Part shown: positions 1-13,272 of the stretch, in pieces
How positions within the stretch are numbered: the stretch's first letter is position 1
Layout of the letters: every line of letters starts with the position of its first letter
Source of the DNA: Andrena cerasifolii
Lineage: Eukaryota > Arthropoda > Insecta > Hymenoptera > Andrenidae
NCBI RefSeq assembly: GCF_050908995.1
Contig: NC_135123.1
Coordinates: 5,890,001-5,954,000 of the forward strand
Length of the DNA: 64,000 nucleotides
Direction: 5' to 3'
Program-made: the position numbers and the translations under genes
The notes under the pieces: model-generated
Seen by the model: only the letters and a program-made list of their open reading frames with translations
Databases searched by the model: none
What the model was told of the DNA's origin: nothing

Positions 1-2634
1 AACAAGCAACCGAATGACAATTACAGTTTGAACACAAAAGATGTTCAAACTTGAAAATTTGCATTTTTCTTCAAAATCGAATTTCTCGAAAACTGAGGTG
101 ATGGCGACCAACTGTTTCCGGATTTGTTTTCAGTGCACAAAAATCTTTAAAAACCGGCTATTAAACGTTACAGACCAAAATGGCTGTTGAACAGTGTTAT
201 TACGAATATCAGGGGCGAATAAATGGGCTACTGAGGGTTTAGGGTCTCTTAGGTAGTGACATGTGAAGTTACCTAGGCAAAGAACGATTGGATTAGTGGA
301 ATTGGCGAGTCGAATTTCGGGATTTAATTTTTCATAGTTGGGAAAGTGTTGTTCACTGACCAGTTGACTCCGCAGCAACGATAGTCGCGGAACAGTTGCG
401 TGGCTCGGTTTGCCTTTACAGCACAAAGTCCTCATTGTGTCTGCACTTGTTACAGGAACTTGGAGCGAAACATAACGAAGGGAATCAGCGAGTGATTTCC
501 TTTGTCCAAGCCTCTGTTCTTAATTCAAAGGAGAACCGTCTTTGATTAAGTCACGGTTATACCGTGGACTGCTGTCATCAGCTGCTGCCGCGCCAAACTT
601 CCATGCACATATTCGGCGTGCTGTAGTCCCTGCGAATTCCATGCAAATGACTGAGACATTGGGTAAGGCGAAAAATATTTGTCGCGAGTAAACCGAAACC
701 TGATAAATAATTTCACTTGGAGAGCCGAGAAAAATTCCTGACTAATCCCAATTAATTAATCTCTTCATTTGATCGTCGAATTCCATGACACACATCCAGC
801 AACGCGAACACTCGCGAGGTTACCGGTTTGTTCGCGCGTTTTACACGTACGTACGCGTGTAATCACTCGTCTTTTCTGCCTCTAAACCGCCCTAATTTCC
901 CCGCCAGGGAAATGGGTCGCGCATTCGCGAGACAAATGTCACTCGTAGATCATCGCGAGCAACTTGTATAAAATGCTGTCCCGCCCGAATTGCATTGCGC
1001 ACGACCGGTGTCAAGTGCTGGACACTCTCGCCGCTTCGCGGGATATTTATGAAGGGCAATTGGTAATCAGATGCTGCTGAACAGAATTGAATTTTAATTT
1101 CGTCTATGCTCCGCTTCGATTTACGATTCTATTCGTCACCGACTCTCTCACCTACCCACATTTCATCCTTTCTTCTCACTGACGCGTGTCTAGCAAACGA
1201 GTTTAATCTACCTGCTGTCTGACAATTAAGAGGCTCGAAACTATCGATTTGATTTCACGGGAAATCCCGACACTCCGTGGGAAGCTGTGGAAATGGACAT
1301 CGCGAAATTCGTCCGTTCGTCGAAATAAGATCATCGCGTGTGCTCTGGAGCGTAGCTCGCGAGTTCATTATACGGCTGTAATTAGGACGACGCCCAGAAA
1401 GCACTTGTCGGCGAAAGGGTGAGGCGGGACGCGATATTAGTTCATTTTCGCGTCCTAATGTCACCACACCAGCACGTGTTTACGAGGCTGTATTTACGGG
1501 TGTACACACCGCTCTGTCTGATCCTCGTTTTCTCCTCGCGCAGACCTAACTCAGTGGCGCGGAGCCTTCTCGAAATTCACCCTCGTTTTTAAAGTCGAGG
1601 GGCGAAGTTCGGGTCGACGAAAATTGTCAGACAATTCGGCCATTTATTATCACGAAGCTCGGTATCGAATATCGAAGCGTTCCAATGCGGGAATGCGATC
1701 ATATTTTCTACAGTTCGGAGTAAAGAGGCTGTTACAGCACTGTCTTATTCCACTGAAACACCGGGAACAAGCTGAAGCATGTGGGCAATTATTTTTGCGC
1801 CGCACAGGTTTCGGGAAATTATGAAGGAAATAATTCACGTGGCGAGTAATTTTAATCCTATGCAATTTAATCATGGAAGCTGCCTCCGTTTATAAATTAA
1901 ATGAAACCACCGGCAAACTGGCCTGATTCCCGCCGATTCTGGCTCGATTCCTGGGGTCCCTTCTCGCCAAAAAATTTTCTAATTTAAAAGTTTCCCTGGC
2001 ACTTTGTTGCTACCAGCGATATGGAATGTGTACCCCTCCGAACGGTTCTTCTACTTTCGCGGAATCTTCGTGATTAATATGCGCCGCGTTGAAAGTTTCC
2101 GGATTAATTACATACGTCGAATTGTTTTGTAGCAAATCGGCGCACAGGCGCGAGAGGAAGTTTGCTGGGCACTTTGAAAATCAGCGGGCGCAGGGTTTAA
2201 TCGCTGTGAAGTATAAATATCGCGCCGTGTTTGCAATAAAGCGAGATTTATTCACAACGCTCGCCGTGTCGAGGGCTTTCACGCGACTTGTTATCGCGGC
2301 GCGCAAGTTTATTGGCGGAAAGCATTTTACCAGTGCCTTCAGATATTCTCCGCGTGATTGCTTCGCCGACGAAGAAAGCGCGACGCGATTAAAATTTCAC
2401 GATCAGATCCAGCGAGCGCGGGAAAGCTGGCGTTTCGCGATGGATCTCGGTATCGGCAAACACCCATCGCAGGCGCAAATTTTATTGCGAGCCTCGTCCC
2501 GAGTTCGGGTCAAACCGAGACGAATGCACGGTAAATAATGAACCGTTGGATTACACTTTAGTCATCATCCTGCCAAGCATTGAAACTGGGGATAGCCGGA
2601 GCAATCCGTAGAATAGCTCTCACCAATGTAGCTT
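1..2634. other. No gene recognised; upstream intron or 5' flank
   Basis: Mixed-composition DNA. Reading frames such as 2089-2538 match no known family and have no convincing splice context. At 841-862 there is an inverted repeat, TTACACG and CGTGTAA around the 8-bp centre TACGTACG; it has no assigned role. The first ~130 bases (AAAATCGAATTTCTCGAAAA type) resemble transposon-derived AT-rich sequence but are cut by the window edge. Confidence 0.5.
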
Positions 2635-3893
2635 AGGGTAAACTCGGGTAAGTCCGTGATAGTTTTAGGATTTGTCTATTAACTGCTAATATTTACATAT
2701 TCTGGAAGTGAGTCTAGGATATAATGATAGGTCAGACATCAGAGAAACAAATAATAGGTTAACAGAAATTTACTAAGTATGTTTAATTGGAAATATACAT
2801 AATTAAATTTTCACGACATACTCTGGGTACTCCGTGATAGCTCTGGTACTCTGTGATAGTCCTCGCTGGCTCGATATAAGTTCACCAGCTACTTATTTAT
2901 ATTATTTTACATTATTTTATATTATTTTATATTATTTTATATTATTTTATATTATTTTATATTATTTTATATTATTTTATATTATTTTATATTATTTTAT
3001 ATTATTTTATATTATTTTATACTATTTTATACTATTTTATATTATTTTATATTATTTTATATTATTTTACATTATTTCATATAGTTTTATATAGTTTTAT
3101 ATAGTTTTATATAGTTTTATATTATTTTATATTATTTTATATTATTTTATATTATTTTATATTATTTTATGTTATTTTATACTATTTTATATTATTTTAT
3201 ACTATTTTATATTATTTTATATTATTTTATATTATTTTATATTATTTTATACTATTTTATATTATTTTATATTATTTTATATTATTTTATATTATTTTAT
3301 ATTATTTTATATTATTTTATATTATTTTACATTATTTCATATTATTTTATATTATTTTATATTATTGTTATTTTGTGCATAATCAATCTTTCATGATCGT
3401 TAGATATCTGAGACGTAAAGAAACATTATTTCTGGTATTGACCATCAAAATTTCTCAAACAGCGCAATCAGAAACGCAGTTTCAAGCGCACGAAAAATAA
3501 GAATTTAGTCACTTTTCAGAAGCAAAAATAACACCGATGCCTTATTGTATGATAATTTCAAGAGTAAGACTTGCGAACCTGTCATTCTACCATCACTCAC
3601 CTGCAGTTTGAACTTTCCATTAATCTTCTAAAGTACATATAATTCATAAACAAGCGATCGCCCACAACTAGGACGAAAAATTTCACGAATAATGCGCTGC
3701 TGGAACAAAATACTCTCTCACTCTATCACACTAACTTCAATCGACTAATTATTTTACCACAACATAAACTGGAAGATCAACGCTATCTGTTAGTATTTGT
3801 TCCATCGAAATGGAGTCGGACAATTTAGAATTACAGATAAATGAAAAAGTATCACAGAGTAACCTGTACCACGGACTCACCCGAGTCTACCCT
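2635..3893. mobile_element. Inverted-repeat DNA element carrying an AT minisatellite
   Basis: The left end AGGGTAAACTCGGGTAAGTC (from about 2635) is matched in reverse complement by the right end around 3872-3893 (GACTCACCCGAGTCTACCCT). Subterminal CTCNGTGATA motifs also recur on both sides (2821-2860 and about 3850). No transposase is encoded, so it is a non-autonomous element. Roughly 470 bp of its interior is a 10-bp tandem array. The superfamily is undetermined. Confidence 0.65.
2896..3365. repeat. 10-bp AT minisatellite, about 47 units
   Basis: Tandem repeats of the unit ATATTATTTT with scattered single-base variants (ATACTATTTT, ATATAGTTTT, ACATTATTTC). Variants occur in short blocks, for example four ATATAGTTTT units near 3081-3120, which suggests local amplification. 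The open frames it produces (YYFILFYIIL repeats) are artefacts of the unit having no stop in one frame. Confidence 0.97.
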
Positions 3894-4656
3894 GCACTTG
3901 TTATTGGTGAATTCCAGCTTTAATCGTGAATGTCACAGATGAACAGGATGGGAATGGTACACGGCACCGAGCAGCTTGGTGCAAGGCCACTTGCCACTGC
4001 GGTTTGGCCTCTCAAACTTCGGGTATTGCGATTCGCAGCGGTCGAATTGGAATCGTGAACACAACTATCAGCCTCGATACGCAACACGAACGGAACCGAA
4101 CCATAATAAACAACAGATCTGATTCTCTAGTAATAGCATTGCTCCTGGCGAACGAGACAGTTTGCGGAACTATGCCGAAGGAATAGTTTGCCGCGCGGAA
4201 TGGTGTTTGGCGACGATTACCAGCGATGATTCAAACATCGAGGATGATATCCCCGGCCGTCGTGGCAGGGCGTGTTTGCCTGGCCTCCTTCGAGGATGCA
4301 TTTTAAACAGCAGTTAGTCTAAGAGCCTCTCTTTCAAGCCGGCAAGTACCTTCCCAGGCACCGTTGCGATTTGGTAGAGAATGGAAGCTGTGCTTTGTAC
4401 AGCCGAACAGAATTTAGAACATTTCACGTCCCTTTTAACTGTAAGCTGACGATGCTTGGGGATATATTTTAAAAGGGCTGGAGTAAGTTTGCGTCGCAAG
4501 TTTGCAAGCTTCTTAAAGATCCAATTAAAGTAAGATCATTTGGAGTCAGAGTCCGCTAACGAAGTAGATTGGTCATGTCGTCAGATTCTATTCTTATCAA
4601 ATATTGGTAGGTAATGTGTCCATACTGAAGGTTAATAGACAATCGCTTCTGACGAA
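3894..4656. other. No gene recognised
   Basis: Moderate-GC DNA between two mobile elements. Frames at 3926-4186 and 4314-4499 have no recognisable protein similarity. Confidence 0.5.
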
Positions 4657-4715
4657 AATGAATCATTTCTTTTTCAATTAATTACAAAGAAATATATTAA
4701 AGCTGAGACTTGTTA
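4657..4715. mobile_element. Relic related to the outer element at 22.9 kb
   Basis: The string ACAAAGAAATATATTAAAGC followed by TGAGACTTGTT closely matches the left arm of the foldback element near 22979-23000 (GCAAAGAAATATATTGAAGC, TGTGACTTGTTC). It is cut at about 4715, where the GGGAGGACACC-family element begins. Confidence 0.5.
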
Positions 4716-4729
4716 ACTTACCGTGTGGT

Positions 4730-5265
4730 AGACGCCGATTTTGATGAGCCTTGGCAGGATGAATCTATGTTGAAAATAAGTAAATAGGTGTCCGAGCGTT
4801 TCTGCCAATGGGGCTTAATTATAGGGATATTTACAATTATTAAAAATTTCATAGTGGCCGTGGAGTTTTAGGGGGTAAAAATCCCACACTACCCTGGCGC
4901 CCACGGGGGATGCCCCTCTGAAGAAGTCGGGGTGCCTTTTGAAGATTTCCCCAAGTTAAAAAAAAACTTTATAAATTTATTTTTATAAATTACTTTTTTT
5001 ATAATTATTTTCTTAACTTGAGGAAATCTTCAAAAGGCATCCCGACTCCTACAAAGGGGAATCTCCCGGGGGCGCCAGGGTAGTGTGGGATTTTGACCCA
5101 TTAAAACCCCACGGCCACTATGAAATTTTTAATAATTTCCATGTATATATCTCTATTATTAAGGCCCATTGGCAGAAACGTTCGGACACCTATTTACTTA
5201 TTTTCGACATAGATCCATCGTGGCAAGGCTCATCAAAATCAGTGTCTACCACATGGTGTCCTCCC
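4730..5265. mobile_element. Foldback element, GGGAGGACACC family, copy 1
   Basis: Two long arms in inverted orientation. The left arm (GTAGACGCCGATTTTGATGA, AGCCTTGGCAGGAT, ... TGGCGCCCACGG, GCCTTTTGAAGATTTCC) is mirrored by the right arm (GGAAATCTTCAAAAGGC, GGCGCCAGGGTAGTGTGGG, CCAAGGCTCATCAAAATC after one substitution, GGTGTCCTCCCC). The centre near 4960-5010 is AT-rich. The left arm lacks the terminal GGGAGGACACC seen in copy 2, so the left end is truncated. No coding capacity. Confidence 0.85.
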
Positions 5266-8200
5266 CTTGTAAGGGTTAACTTGAACCTTTCAGGCATTTA
5301 ATTACACATTAATACATCCTAAATCATATAAATCCTTAGTACCTAATCTAAACATAATCTTCTACCTACTGACCCCCCTTAGAACTTTCTATGGGGGACA
5401 GAGAAACCCTTGTCGGTATTATTGATCCCACATAACCGTAGTAATTCACGTATCTCATATACTTAAACCCCAATCCCTTGGGAGGACGATAAAAAAATCA
5501 TTCCTACGCCTCCAACCCTCTTCCAACTAAGATCGATTAAAAGAACTGGGGCATGGTGCGCGCAAAACAATTCCTGCCCTATAAACTGCCTTCCATTCAA
5601 TGTCGTCGATAAGGGGGATGCTCTTAACCCCCGACAAGAGCAACATTGGTAGTCATCCGAGAATTTACAGCCTCCTAGGAGTCTCGTTTCGGAATCCTCG
5701 TCTTCAGCGGCGCCAGTATAAACGTTTGAGCGGAACCGCTATCGCCGAGCCGTGGCAAGTAGGTGGATGGGTCGGCGAGGGGGTGTGGATCGCGAGGGGA
5801 TAAAAGGTCTGAGTCGGGTTTACCCCGCGTCATCAGCGTAATTGTATGCGAGGGAATAAACAAAACTATAAAGCCCGCGGTTCGGATTACTTTTCCGCAA
5901 CTTTCCATCCCCCCCTCGCCGTTCCCAGTGACCAACCCTCCTTCGGCTCTTCCCGCCATCCACTGGTCCGCCTGTATATTCCCCGTCTCGCCCTCGCTGT
6001 CTCCACCGTTTTCTCCGTGCTCCGTTTCTAAAGCTACGGGGCTCTTCTTCCCTTCTTAGCCGCTTCTTAGCCCCATCTTTCCCTCTTGTTCTCCCTCCTT
6101 TTCTACCCTCCCCGCTCCGGAGGACAGGGGATGGAGAAGTTTATGTCTGCGCCGGTGTGTGGCGAGCCGTACACACTCCAGCCAGTTTACTTTTCTTAAT
6201 GCACGAACCCTGTGTACGTGGGACGAGGGTTTCGCCCGCGCGCGCGTACACACACAGCTCACCCCCTCCTCCAATGCCTTGTTGGGGTGCGCTCCGAATC
6301 TCAACCTCCTCTCGACGGTTGCTTTTTATTTACTCCATTTCCTCCTTTGTTTACTCGAGGGCTCTGCTCCCGCCGACCCCCTCGCCGTTCCCTTCTTTCA
6401 GCGCTTTCTTCCGCTTTCATCGAGCATGGCTTCGGGGAAGAGGGGCAGCACAGGGCCGAATCAAACGATCTCGACACCCCGAGCTAGAGCAGCCCCCACT
6501 CCCCGAGGGTCGAGTCAATGGGATTAAGGGGACGGAAGGGGGTGGCTGGGTGAAAATTTCGCTGCTTTAAGCGGACCGCGAGAAAGATGCTCTCGATAAG
6601 CATACCCCGTGGACGATGATCCGCTTTGAGGGTGCTCGCGGCATCTTGGCCGAGTCTGCGCGGATTGGGACACGTCTGGAGATGCGTGTTTGTCACCTGT
6701 CGGATGATTGTTAATGTAGATTACACCCAGGGTTTGGGTCTGGTTCCCTGAAATGCGCCCTGAAGAGCGGGTAGCAGACGGTAGTCCTGGAGCAAGTTTT
6801 ATTTATCTCCTGGGCCTGAAAACTGTCAGTTGCTCGAGTGCCTACTGCGTGTGGCCGAGCCTGGGGCTAGGACAATAACAATGACGTTCGCCAGAACCTC
6901 GGGTCGAGCGCTGAGGACAGCGCGTCCCGTGCCTCGAAGTCGTTGGAACGCGTGGGAAATTTGTTTTCTTATTCGTAACAGCATAACGCGCGTTGCGACA
7001 TTTATTGGGAGAGTTGATGTCAGCGTGCGTGTAAAAACGCGAAAGAAACGGTTTATGGCCGCGAGTCAGCGGTAGACAACGGTACATACGGGTCCGAAGT
7101 CTTTGCACGCGCTAAGGTAAATGTCCCAATACCTGGACATTTAAGGTACGGCGGAAACGCGACTGAGAATTTTGCAGTTATACAAGTCGATTTATATAAA
7201 AACGATTTTGCAATTACATGGGGCACTGTGTGTACTTTATGATTTAAAAAAACAACGTGTTATTGAATTGAATAATTTTGTAAAATATTGAAAATTCATA
7301 GTCCTTACAATGACCCAAAACCTGGACAGCTTAAGTAGTATGTCCCGGTCTCCCGATTTTACTGTCCCATTACTTGGACACATGATGAAACAACAGCAAT
7401 TTGGATATTTTCTTAACATACTGCTTTTTGAATCATGTAAATATTGTTTCTTGTTTGGTTTTTATGAGCATTTTCCCAAACCCTAATAAAACCGTCAAAT
7501 TCGCCGGTTATTTTCGCATAGGCAGCTCTTTTTCGCCTGGCACTAAAAGGGTTAAATAAATGAGCCTTTAGTTTTATATTTATTTTTATTTAACGGCTAG
7601 GAAAAAATGTCTTTCTACGACGGTATACCGAACAGAAGTGAGCTCTTCTCTAACAGCGGACTGTATTATCACCGTCGCCAGATATTGAAACAAAAAGACT
7701 TTCTACAGGCGTATCATTATCTTCTACTGTATTCAAATTTCCCTGAACGTTGAATAATTTTTGCCTTTTAATAATTAAAGTAATCCAACAAATCTCACAT
7801 TTCATCCACCAGTATTCAAAACAGGAACCGTGCTCAGACCTTGCAGGAGCCTGGACTGGGAGCATCGCAAATGCCGAATCATTGATCCAATTAGCCGAGG
7901 ATTTGGAACAGGACATCATTTGTATGATTAGAATTGACGAGGCCCCTCGAACCTCTCGAATCTCTCCAGCACTCGGTTTCCTCGCACCACCAGAAGACCT
8001 TCGCCTCCTCATCGCGTGGCACCCATCTCGTTCCGCGCCTCGAATATCACCTGCTCGAGTAACGCGGCAAGTAGTCGTGAGCAATGAAAGCTGGCGTCCC
8101 CGCACCCCTTGGATCGCACTTCGATCCGCGGGCTCGTAAAGACAAGGGGTTGCGCGGGAGGTTGACTCGCGACGCGGTGCAGGGAAATAACGCGGCGCCG

Positions 8201-8654
8201 GAAGCAATTCGGCTAACTTTTAGCGTCGGAACCGCCGCGCTCGGTCGGAATAGTTAGCTGGTACGATTATTCGCGTAATGAATATCGTTTAATTCATGGC
8301 GTATGCGCGCCGAGCATGGGCTGAGCCGGAGGAAATTGTATTCCGCGGCAAGATGTAATGCGCTCGAGCGATTATGTTGCCTGGGAGGCGAAGCCGACTG
8401 TGGCCTGGTTCTTCGGAGCACGATGGTAGTCGTTTCGAGGGAAAAAATTACTGGAATATGTAATTTCACTCGTTGCCATTGCCGAGATCTATTCACCTCT
8501 TCGAACTCGTTACCAAGAAGACCATTTCATCTCGAGAGGTTGCAGTTGCTTTTTTCCCATTCCTCTATTCACAGAGAACTTCATCGAGAGACAGCGAAAA
8601 ATACAGCAAAATACCGCCGAATCCGGGTCCCACTGTGACAGACATCCTCGTCGA
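5266..8654. other. No gene recognised; pyrimidine-rich, GC-rich DNA
   Basis: About 5.7-6.5 kb is strongly C/T-biased, which gives several overlapping stop-free frames of low-complexity Pro/Ser/Arg-rich peptides. Between 7113 and 7385 the motif TGTCCCAATACCTGGACA and variants recur (7120, 7306, 7367), which suggests remnants of one AT-rich transposon with subterminal repeats. A lone AAAAGGGTTAAA at about 7545 resembles one end of the TTAACCCTT elements. Confidence 0.45.
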
Positions 8655-8806
8655 TTAACCCTTCGAACATTCGACGTGCGCCGCGTGCGGGTCTCCCCTG
8701 GCCGCATCTCTTAACCATAGTCCCTGAACGCCTATAGGCGTTCCCCGCACAGGTCGCGATCACCGAATAAACGCATGTGGTGCTCCTGCAACACCGAAAG
8801 GGTTAA
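8655..8806. mobile_element. Short TTAA element (TTAACCCTTCG ends)
   Basis: A 152-bp segment starting TTAACCCTTCGAACATTCG and ending CGAAAGGGTTAA, so the termini are inverted repeats and include the TTAA typical of piggyBac-like insertion. A hairpin GAACGCCTATAGGCGTTC lies inside (near 8727). Non-coding; one of four related short elements in the window. Confidence 0.72.
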
Positions 8807-11426
8807 ATCCGCGATAAGTCATCTCGCGGGGAGTAGAGAGGTGAACAGAGCTGGTCGTGCCAGATCAATGCCTCGTCGTAACGGTTGTAAATGTGGGGTG
8901 CGGGGGGTGCTGGTGAATTGGACGGTGCAGGCGCGCGTACCACGCCTAAGTTCACCGAGTCAAATAGTAGTGGTTGCGATACAGGGTAGGATGAAGGTGA
9001 TAGAGGGTTAGTCGAGAGAGGGTGCGGAAGAGTTGCCCTATGCGAGCTGAATTGTAAACCAGCCTGAACTTTCCGCCTTCTTTTCTGGTCGTTGCCCGAG
9101 GATGGGGTGAAGCGGGGCTCCCAGGGCGGCGGCGGCAGAGGCTTCCTTCTTTAAATTACATTTGACCACTCGTTTGGACACACTTCTCCTTTTCTTTTCT
9201 CTCTCCGCCTCTCCGTTCTTTCCACCCCCCTCCTTTTGCGGCCGGCTCTTTCATTCCAGCCAGACTGGGGCAGGGAATTCGTTTACTACCACCTTTTCGC
9301 GCATCTTCCGGGCTAGTTTCAGCATACACTCTACGTGGATTGTTTTAGTTAAAAGTAGCTCTTGCTTTGAACAATATAGGGCTCGCGTTACCACAAAGGG
9401 ATTAAAAAGGGGTTGCAAAATTACTATAGGGAGCATTAAGAAGAAAAAGATTAGGACCCTCCCGGAGGCTTTGTTCGAAATAGTTTCTTTAGCGGAGGTT
9501 CATCTGCAGCGCCAAAATAAATTCCACCCGAAAGCGAGTCGATCCGGCTCGTTTCCATAAATCCTTGCCGACAGCGTGTCTAGGAGCCGGCCACGCGAGC
9601 GATCGCCCTTATTATCGAAATGCTGCGAACACGTCCGGTAATTTCTGGTTGCAAGATCGGCCGTGTGTATCAGCCACCAATTAATATCAAGAAAATGTTT
9701 CGTGCACCGTAACTCTGGCCGCGGAACGAGCAGGCATCTCCCTGTTAGCGGATACGATCTCGCGCCCGGTTAGTTATAGACTTATTTGATATGCCCGGCT
9801 GATAAAAGAAAGAAGGTAGAACCGATAGTATCTGCGCCCCTGTTATTTGCCCAGTCTTATCTGGCGGAACGGACCAGGCCCCTCGCGGACTATGTAATTT
9901 CCAGGCAGTATAGCCGATCGATATTATGTTTAATCGGTATCAGGCGGGCCGTCTGCACTTCACTTTGGTATCGCGAGATATTTGCTTAAATTATCGAGAT
10001 AGGTGGTTTTAATTCGCCCCACCTCGACGCTCTCGATCGTCATCCTCGACTTTCGATACGTGATTCAATTTCCCACCGACCACGTGTTCACTTTCCCTTC
10101 CGTTAAATTAATTCCCGAGATTCGAGGCGGTGTCTGATTCGGTTCCCGTGTTCCATCCACTGATCGCCTGTCGAGCTCTCCGGCTGCCTCCGATCGCTTT
10201 GCTTTCAATTTCGACGGTGTTTCCCTTGTCTCTGATCTCGAGCATTACTTTGGAATCCTTTCGATTGCTCCCTTATCCGCCGCTGCCCAAGAAGCCTCCC
10301 TTACCTCCCGCAGCTTTCGAAATTAAGACGTAAGGGCATTCAGAGCTGCATCCGCGTGACTTAGCAACTCTTTCTATCCTCCACCAACCTTGCACACAAT
10401 ACGATCAACGAACCGCGGAGCCGCAATTCATCCTCCCCGAGTCGTTTCACTCCCCCCCGCAGAAAACATTGTTACGCTGCAAATTATTAAACGGTGAAGC
10501 ATCAACCCCCTTGTCGAACCGATCCTCTGCTGTCTTGGTAATCTGACACCTCGGGGCCCCCGCGTCCCATGAATTATTGAAAAGTCGCTGGGAAATTATT
10601 CCGAGCCGACCTTCGAGCAATTTGCCGGTGCGTGTGCAAAGAGGGGCGAAAAAGCGGGGCGGCGGGTGGAACACGAAGGCTTTTCCCGCTGGGAAAAGTG
10701 TTTGGAGCAGGTGGGATAATAATGGGCGACGACGACGAGATGGCCGTTTCCGTCGATTCGCCCTTTAACAGGGCTGACAATTTGCTCAACAGGCGAAGGT
10801 GCGCAGCGTCGATAATCGCGTAAGTGCACTCGTAGTTGGCGTGCACTTTCGATCCCTCGATCCATCCCGGGCGCGTGTTCACGGCTAGTCGCGATTTCCA
10901 TGGCGATGCCAAGTCGTGCATAAAGTATCCAAAGCAATGACCACTTTGGATCCTCGGAAAATTCAATCGAACACCACGCCAGGATTCTCGATCCACCTCG
11001 CGGCCCCAGTTTCTTCTGAAAATACCCATCCACTTGCCGTTTCTCGGCATGCCTCAACATCCAGCTGCGTTCCTTTGTGCCTCTGCACGCGCAGCTATTC
11101 ATTTCCCCCGCGGATTAGTTGGGCGAACTGTCGGTTGTTTAATTATAATACCGGCTACGTGGTAACCGCAATTCCTCTGCAAGTCGGGATCTGCCAGGAA
11201 ATAGAGGGGCACCAAAATCAAGCGGCAGGGGAGGGGGAATGGCGACGGCGAGAGGGGCGGCGCGCTTCCAAGCCAACCCCAACACCCTGCGCGCTCCCGG
11301 CCGGCGTAATATGAGTTCCCTTTGCCCGCGCGCATTTTTCACGTTTCACTTAAACGAATGCCACTGAATGCTGCCCCCTCCTCCTGCCAGCCACTTAACG
11401 CGTAGCCGTTGCCTTTTTAGCGGCCG
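8807..11426. other. No gene recognised; GC-rich intronic or flanking DNA
   Basis: Long frames overlap on both strands between 9.1 and 11.3 kb, as expected from GC-rich, CpG-rich sequence. None shows a recognisable domain. The hydrophobic frame near 9162 starts with TTG rather than ATG and is a product of a CT-rich tract. Confidence 0.45.
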
Positions 11427-12384
11427 CCACAGTGGGACGGTTTTAAAATTTCCCACCTTCCGGGTCTTCTTTTAAGATATCGGAATGAAATTTACGCCTG
11501 AAAATAGGAAAAAATTATTCCCTTCTAATGATGTATAATTTAATATCTTTTGTATTTATTTATTTATTTATTTATTTAATATTTTTAACTTATTTGGGTT
11601 AAAAAAAATTTTAATTCTGTTTATTTGGTACCTTGTTTAAAGCCCTTTACAGTGGTTTAAGCAAAATGTTTGGGAAACTTTTCCAAATTCTAAGGAAAAT
11701 TCGAATAATAAAGAAAAGTAGCATCAAATCGGTTTGTTTAAATTAAAGACCAGACTTTTGCGATAAATATTTTCTTTTTATATTCTATCCCACCTTTACC
11801 CTACGGACTGACCGAACGTTGATAACTTTGAACGCTATTAATTTGAGCAGTGGGACGAGGGGGGGAATGATCGTTACGTCATTATTTAGAGGAGAGTGTG
11901 CTGAAAATATTGCAATTGGTCCAAAAGTGGAACTTTTTGGCGTTCGGAAGATATTCCTAATGAAAATTAATAAATGTCGCTATTTTCGTTAATGCATATA
12001 AAAATATTTTTTAATGGGTTGTTGTTATTAGTTACTAATAAAAGAAAATATTCATCGCAAAAGTCTGGTCTTTAATTTAAACAAACCGATTTGTTGCTAC
12101 TTTTCTTTATTATTCGAATTTTCCTTATAACTTGGAAACGAAAAGTTTCCCAAACATTTTGCTTAAACCACTGTAAAGGGCTTTAAATAATGTACCAAAT
12201 AAACAGAATTAATTTTTTTTTAACACAAATAAGTTAAAAATATTAAAAAATAAATGTAAAAGATATTCAATTATACATCATTAGAAAGGAATAATTTTCT
12301 CCTATTTTCAGGCGTAAATTTCATTCCGATATCTTAAAAGGAAGACCCGAAAGGTGGGAAATTTTAAATCCGGCCCACTGTGGG
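11427..12384. mobile_element. Foldback element with CCACAGTGGG ends
   Basis: About 0.96 kb. The left arm (CACAGTGGGACGG, AATTTCCCACCTTCCGGGTC, GATATCGGAATGAAATTTAC) is repeated inverted at the right end (GTAAATTTCATTCCGATATC, GACCCGAAAGGTGGGAAATT, CCCACTGTGG). Inner sections also pair: AAAGACCAGACTTTTGCGAT near 11745 mirrors ATCGCAAAAGTCTGGTCTTT near 12055. The unpaired centre is about 11780-12000. Non-autonomous; superfamily unknown. Confidence 0.88.
11549..11580. repeat. (TTTA)n microsatellite
   Basis: About seven TTTA units in the left arm of the surrounding foldback element. The matching right arm has only a short AATAAAT tract, so the expansion happened after insertion or in one arm only. 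Confidence 0.85.
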
Positions 12385-13272
12385 CCGTCGTGGAAACGTA
12401 ATCAAGAGGGAGCACGGGGTGAGTTCACCGTGCTCGGACCGCGGGAATTTTCGGAAAATTCTCTTCCACCCTCGGGCCTACGAGAAGCACAGGCGCGATG
12501 GGGAAAGCGCAGCTGCGCGAAAAAAAGAGACGGGGGAAATAATTTCGGGGGCTACCAGCGTCGTACATTACCGTCGCGATATCCAGGGAGGTTTTCTTAA
12601 TCTGGACTTTATCTTGCCTCTGTCTCTACTGCGAATTAAACTGTACACCTTCGGGCTTTCTTCCGCCACTCTTGAACCTGGGTACCGTCGGCTGGGAGGG
12701 GATTAATTTCACTGCAGGAGGGGGTTGCCACGATTCGTTTTGTTAAATTTAATCGTTTAATAGCCGAGGGTGAATTACGACTCTACGCAGTATGGTACAG
12801 GCACCATTCTTTTCGTAAACGAATGACGAAGGGCTGCGGAAATTTATATTGCGTTGCCACGAAGGGTCTGTCGAAGGGTGTTCGATAGTCGAACACTGGC
12901 AGAGTCGTCCATTCGTTTGTAATTATTTCTGAAACCACCGACAGCGGGGGGCACTTCAGCGACTCCGTGGCGTGCGGCTTAAAACGCGGAAAAGTCACGC
13001 GATGCTGAACGTAGGAACAGCGAGTTGAATCGAATCGAATCGGTAGTTAACAGGTTCGACGCGTTTCGTCGGTTAATCTATGCGGTTGCGTGCTCTCGTT
13101 CCGCGGGGTTGCTAGTCGATTCGCGGCTACCAAAGAAGTTCCCGTTAACGCTTGCTCGTTGGACATTAGGAATATCGGAGAACTTTGATGGATCATTGAG
13201 TGATCGGATCAGCGCAACGACTATGCACGAGGTACGAGAGTAGGATCACTGCTTCGCAGATGAGAAGTGCCC
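12385..13272. other. No gene recognised
   Basis: Moderately GC-rich DNA between two foldback elements. Frames at 12380-12706 and 12783-12998 have no recognisable protein similarity. Confidence 0.45.

Noticed and set aside
2834..3396. Open frames encoding YYFILFYIIL repeats, resembling a membrane protein
   Set aside because: They are direct translations of the 10-bp ATATTATTTT minisatellite and have no independent support.
9162..9560. Hydrophobic N-terminus (LLLFFSLSASPFF) considered as the missing signal-peptide exon of the CA10-like gene
   Set aside because: The frame begins with TTG, the hydrophobic run comes from a CT-rich tract, and no donor in the right phase (phase 1) was evident close after it.
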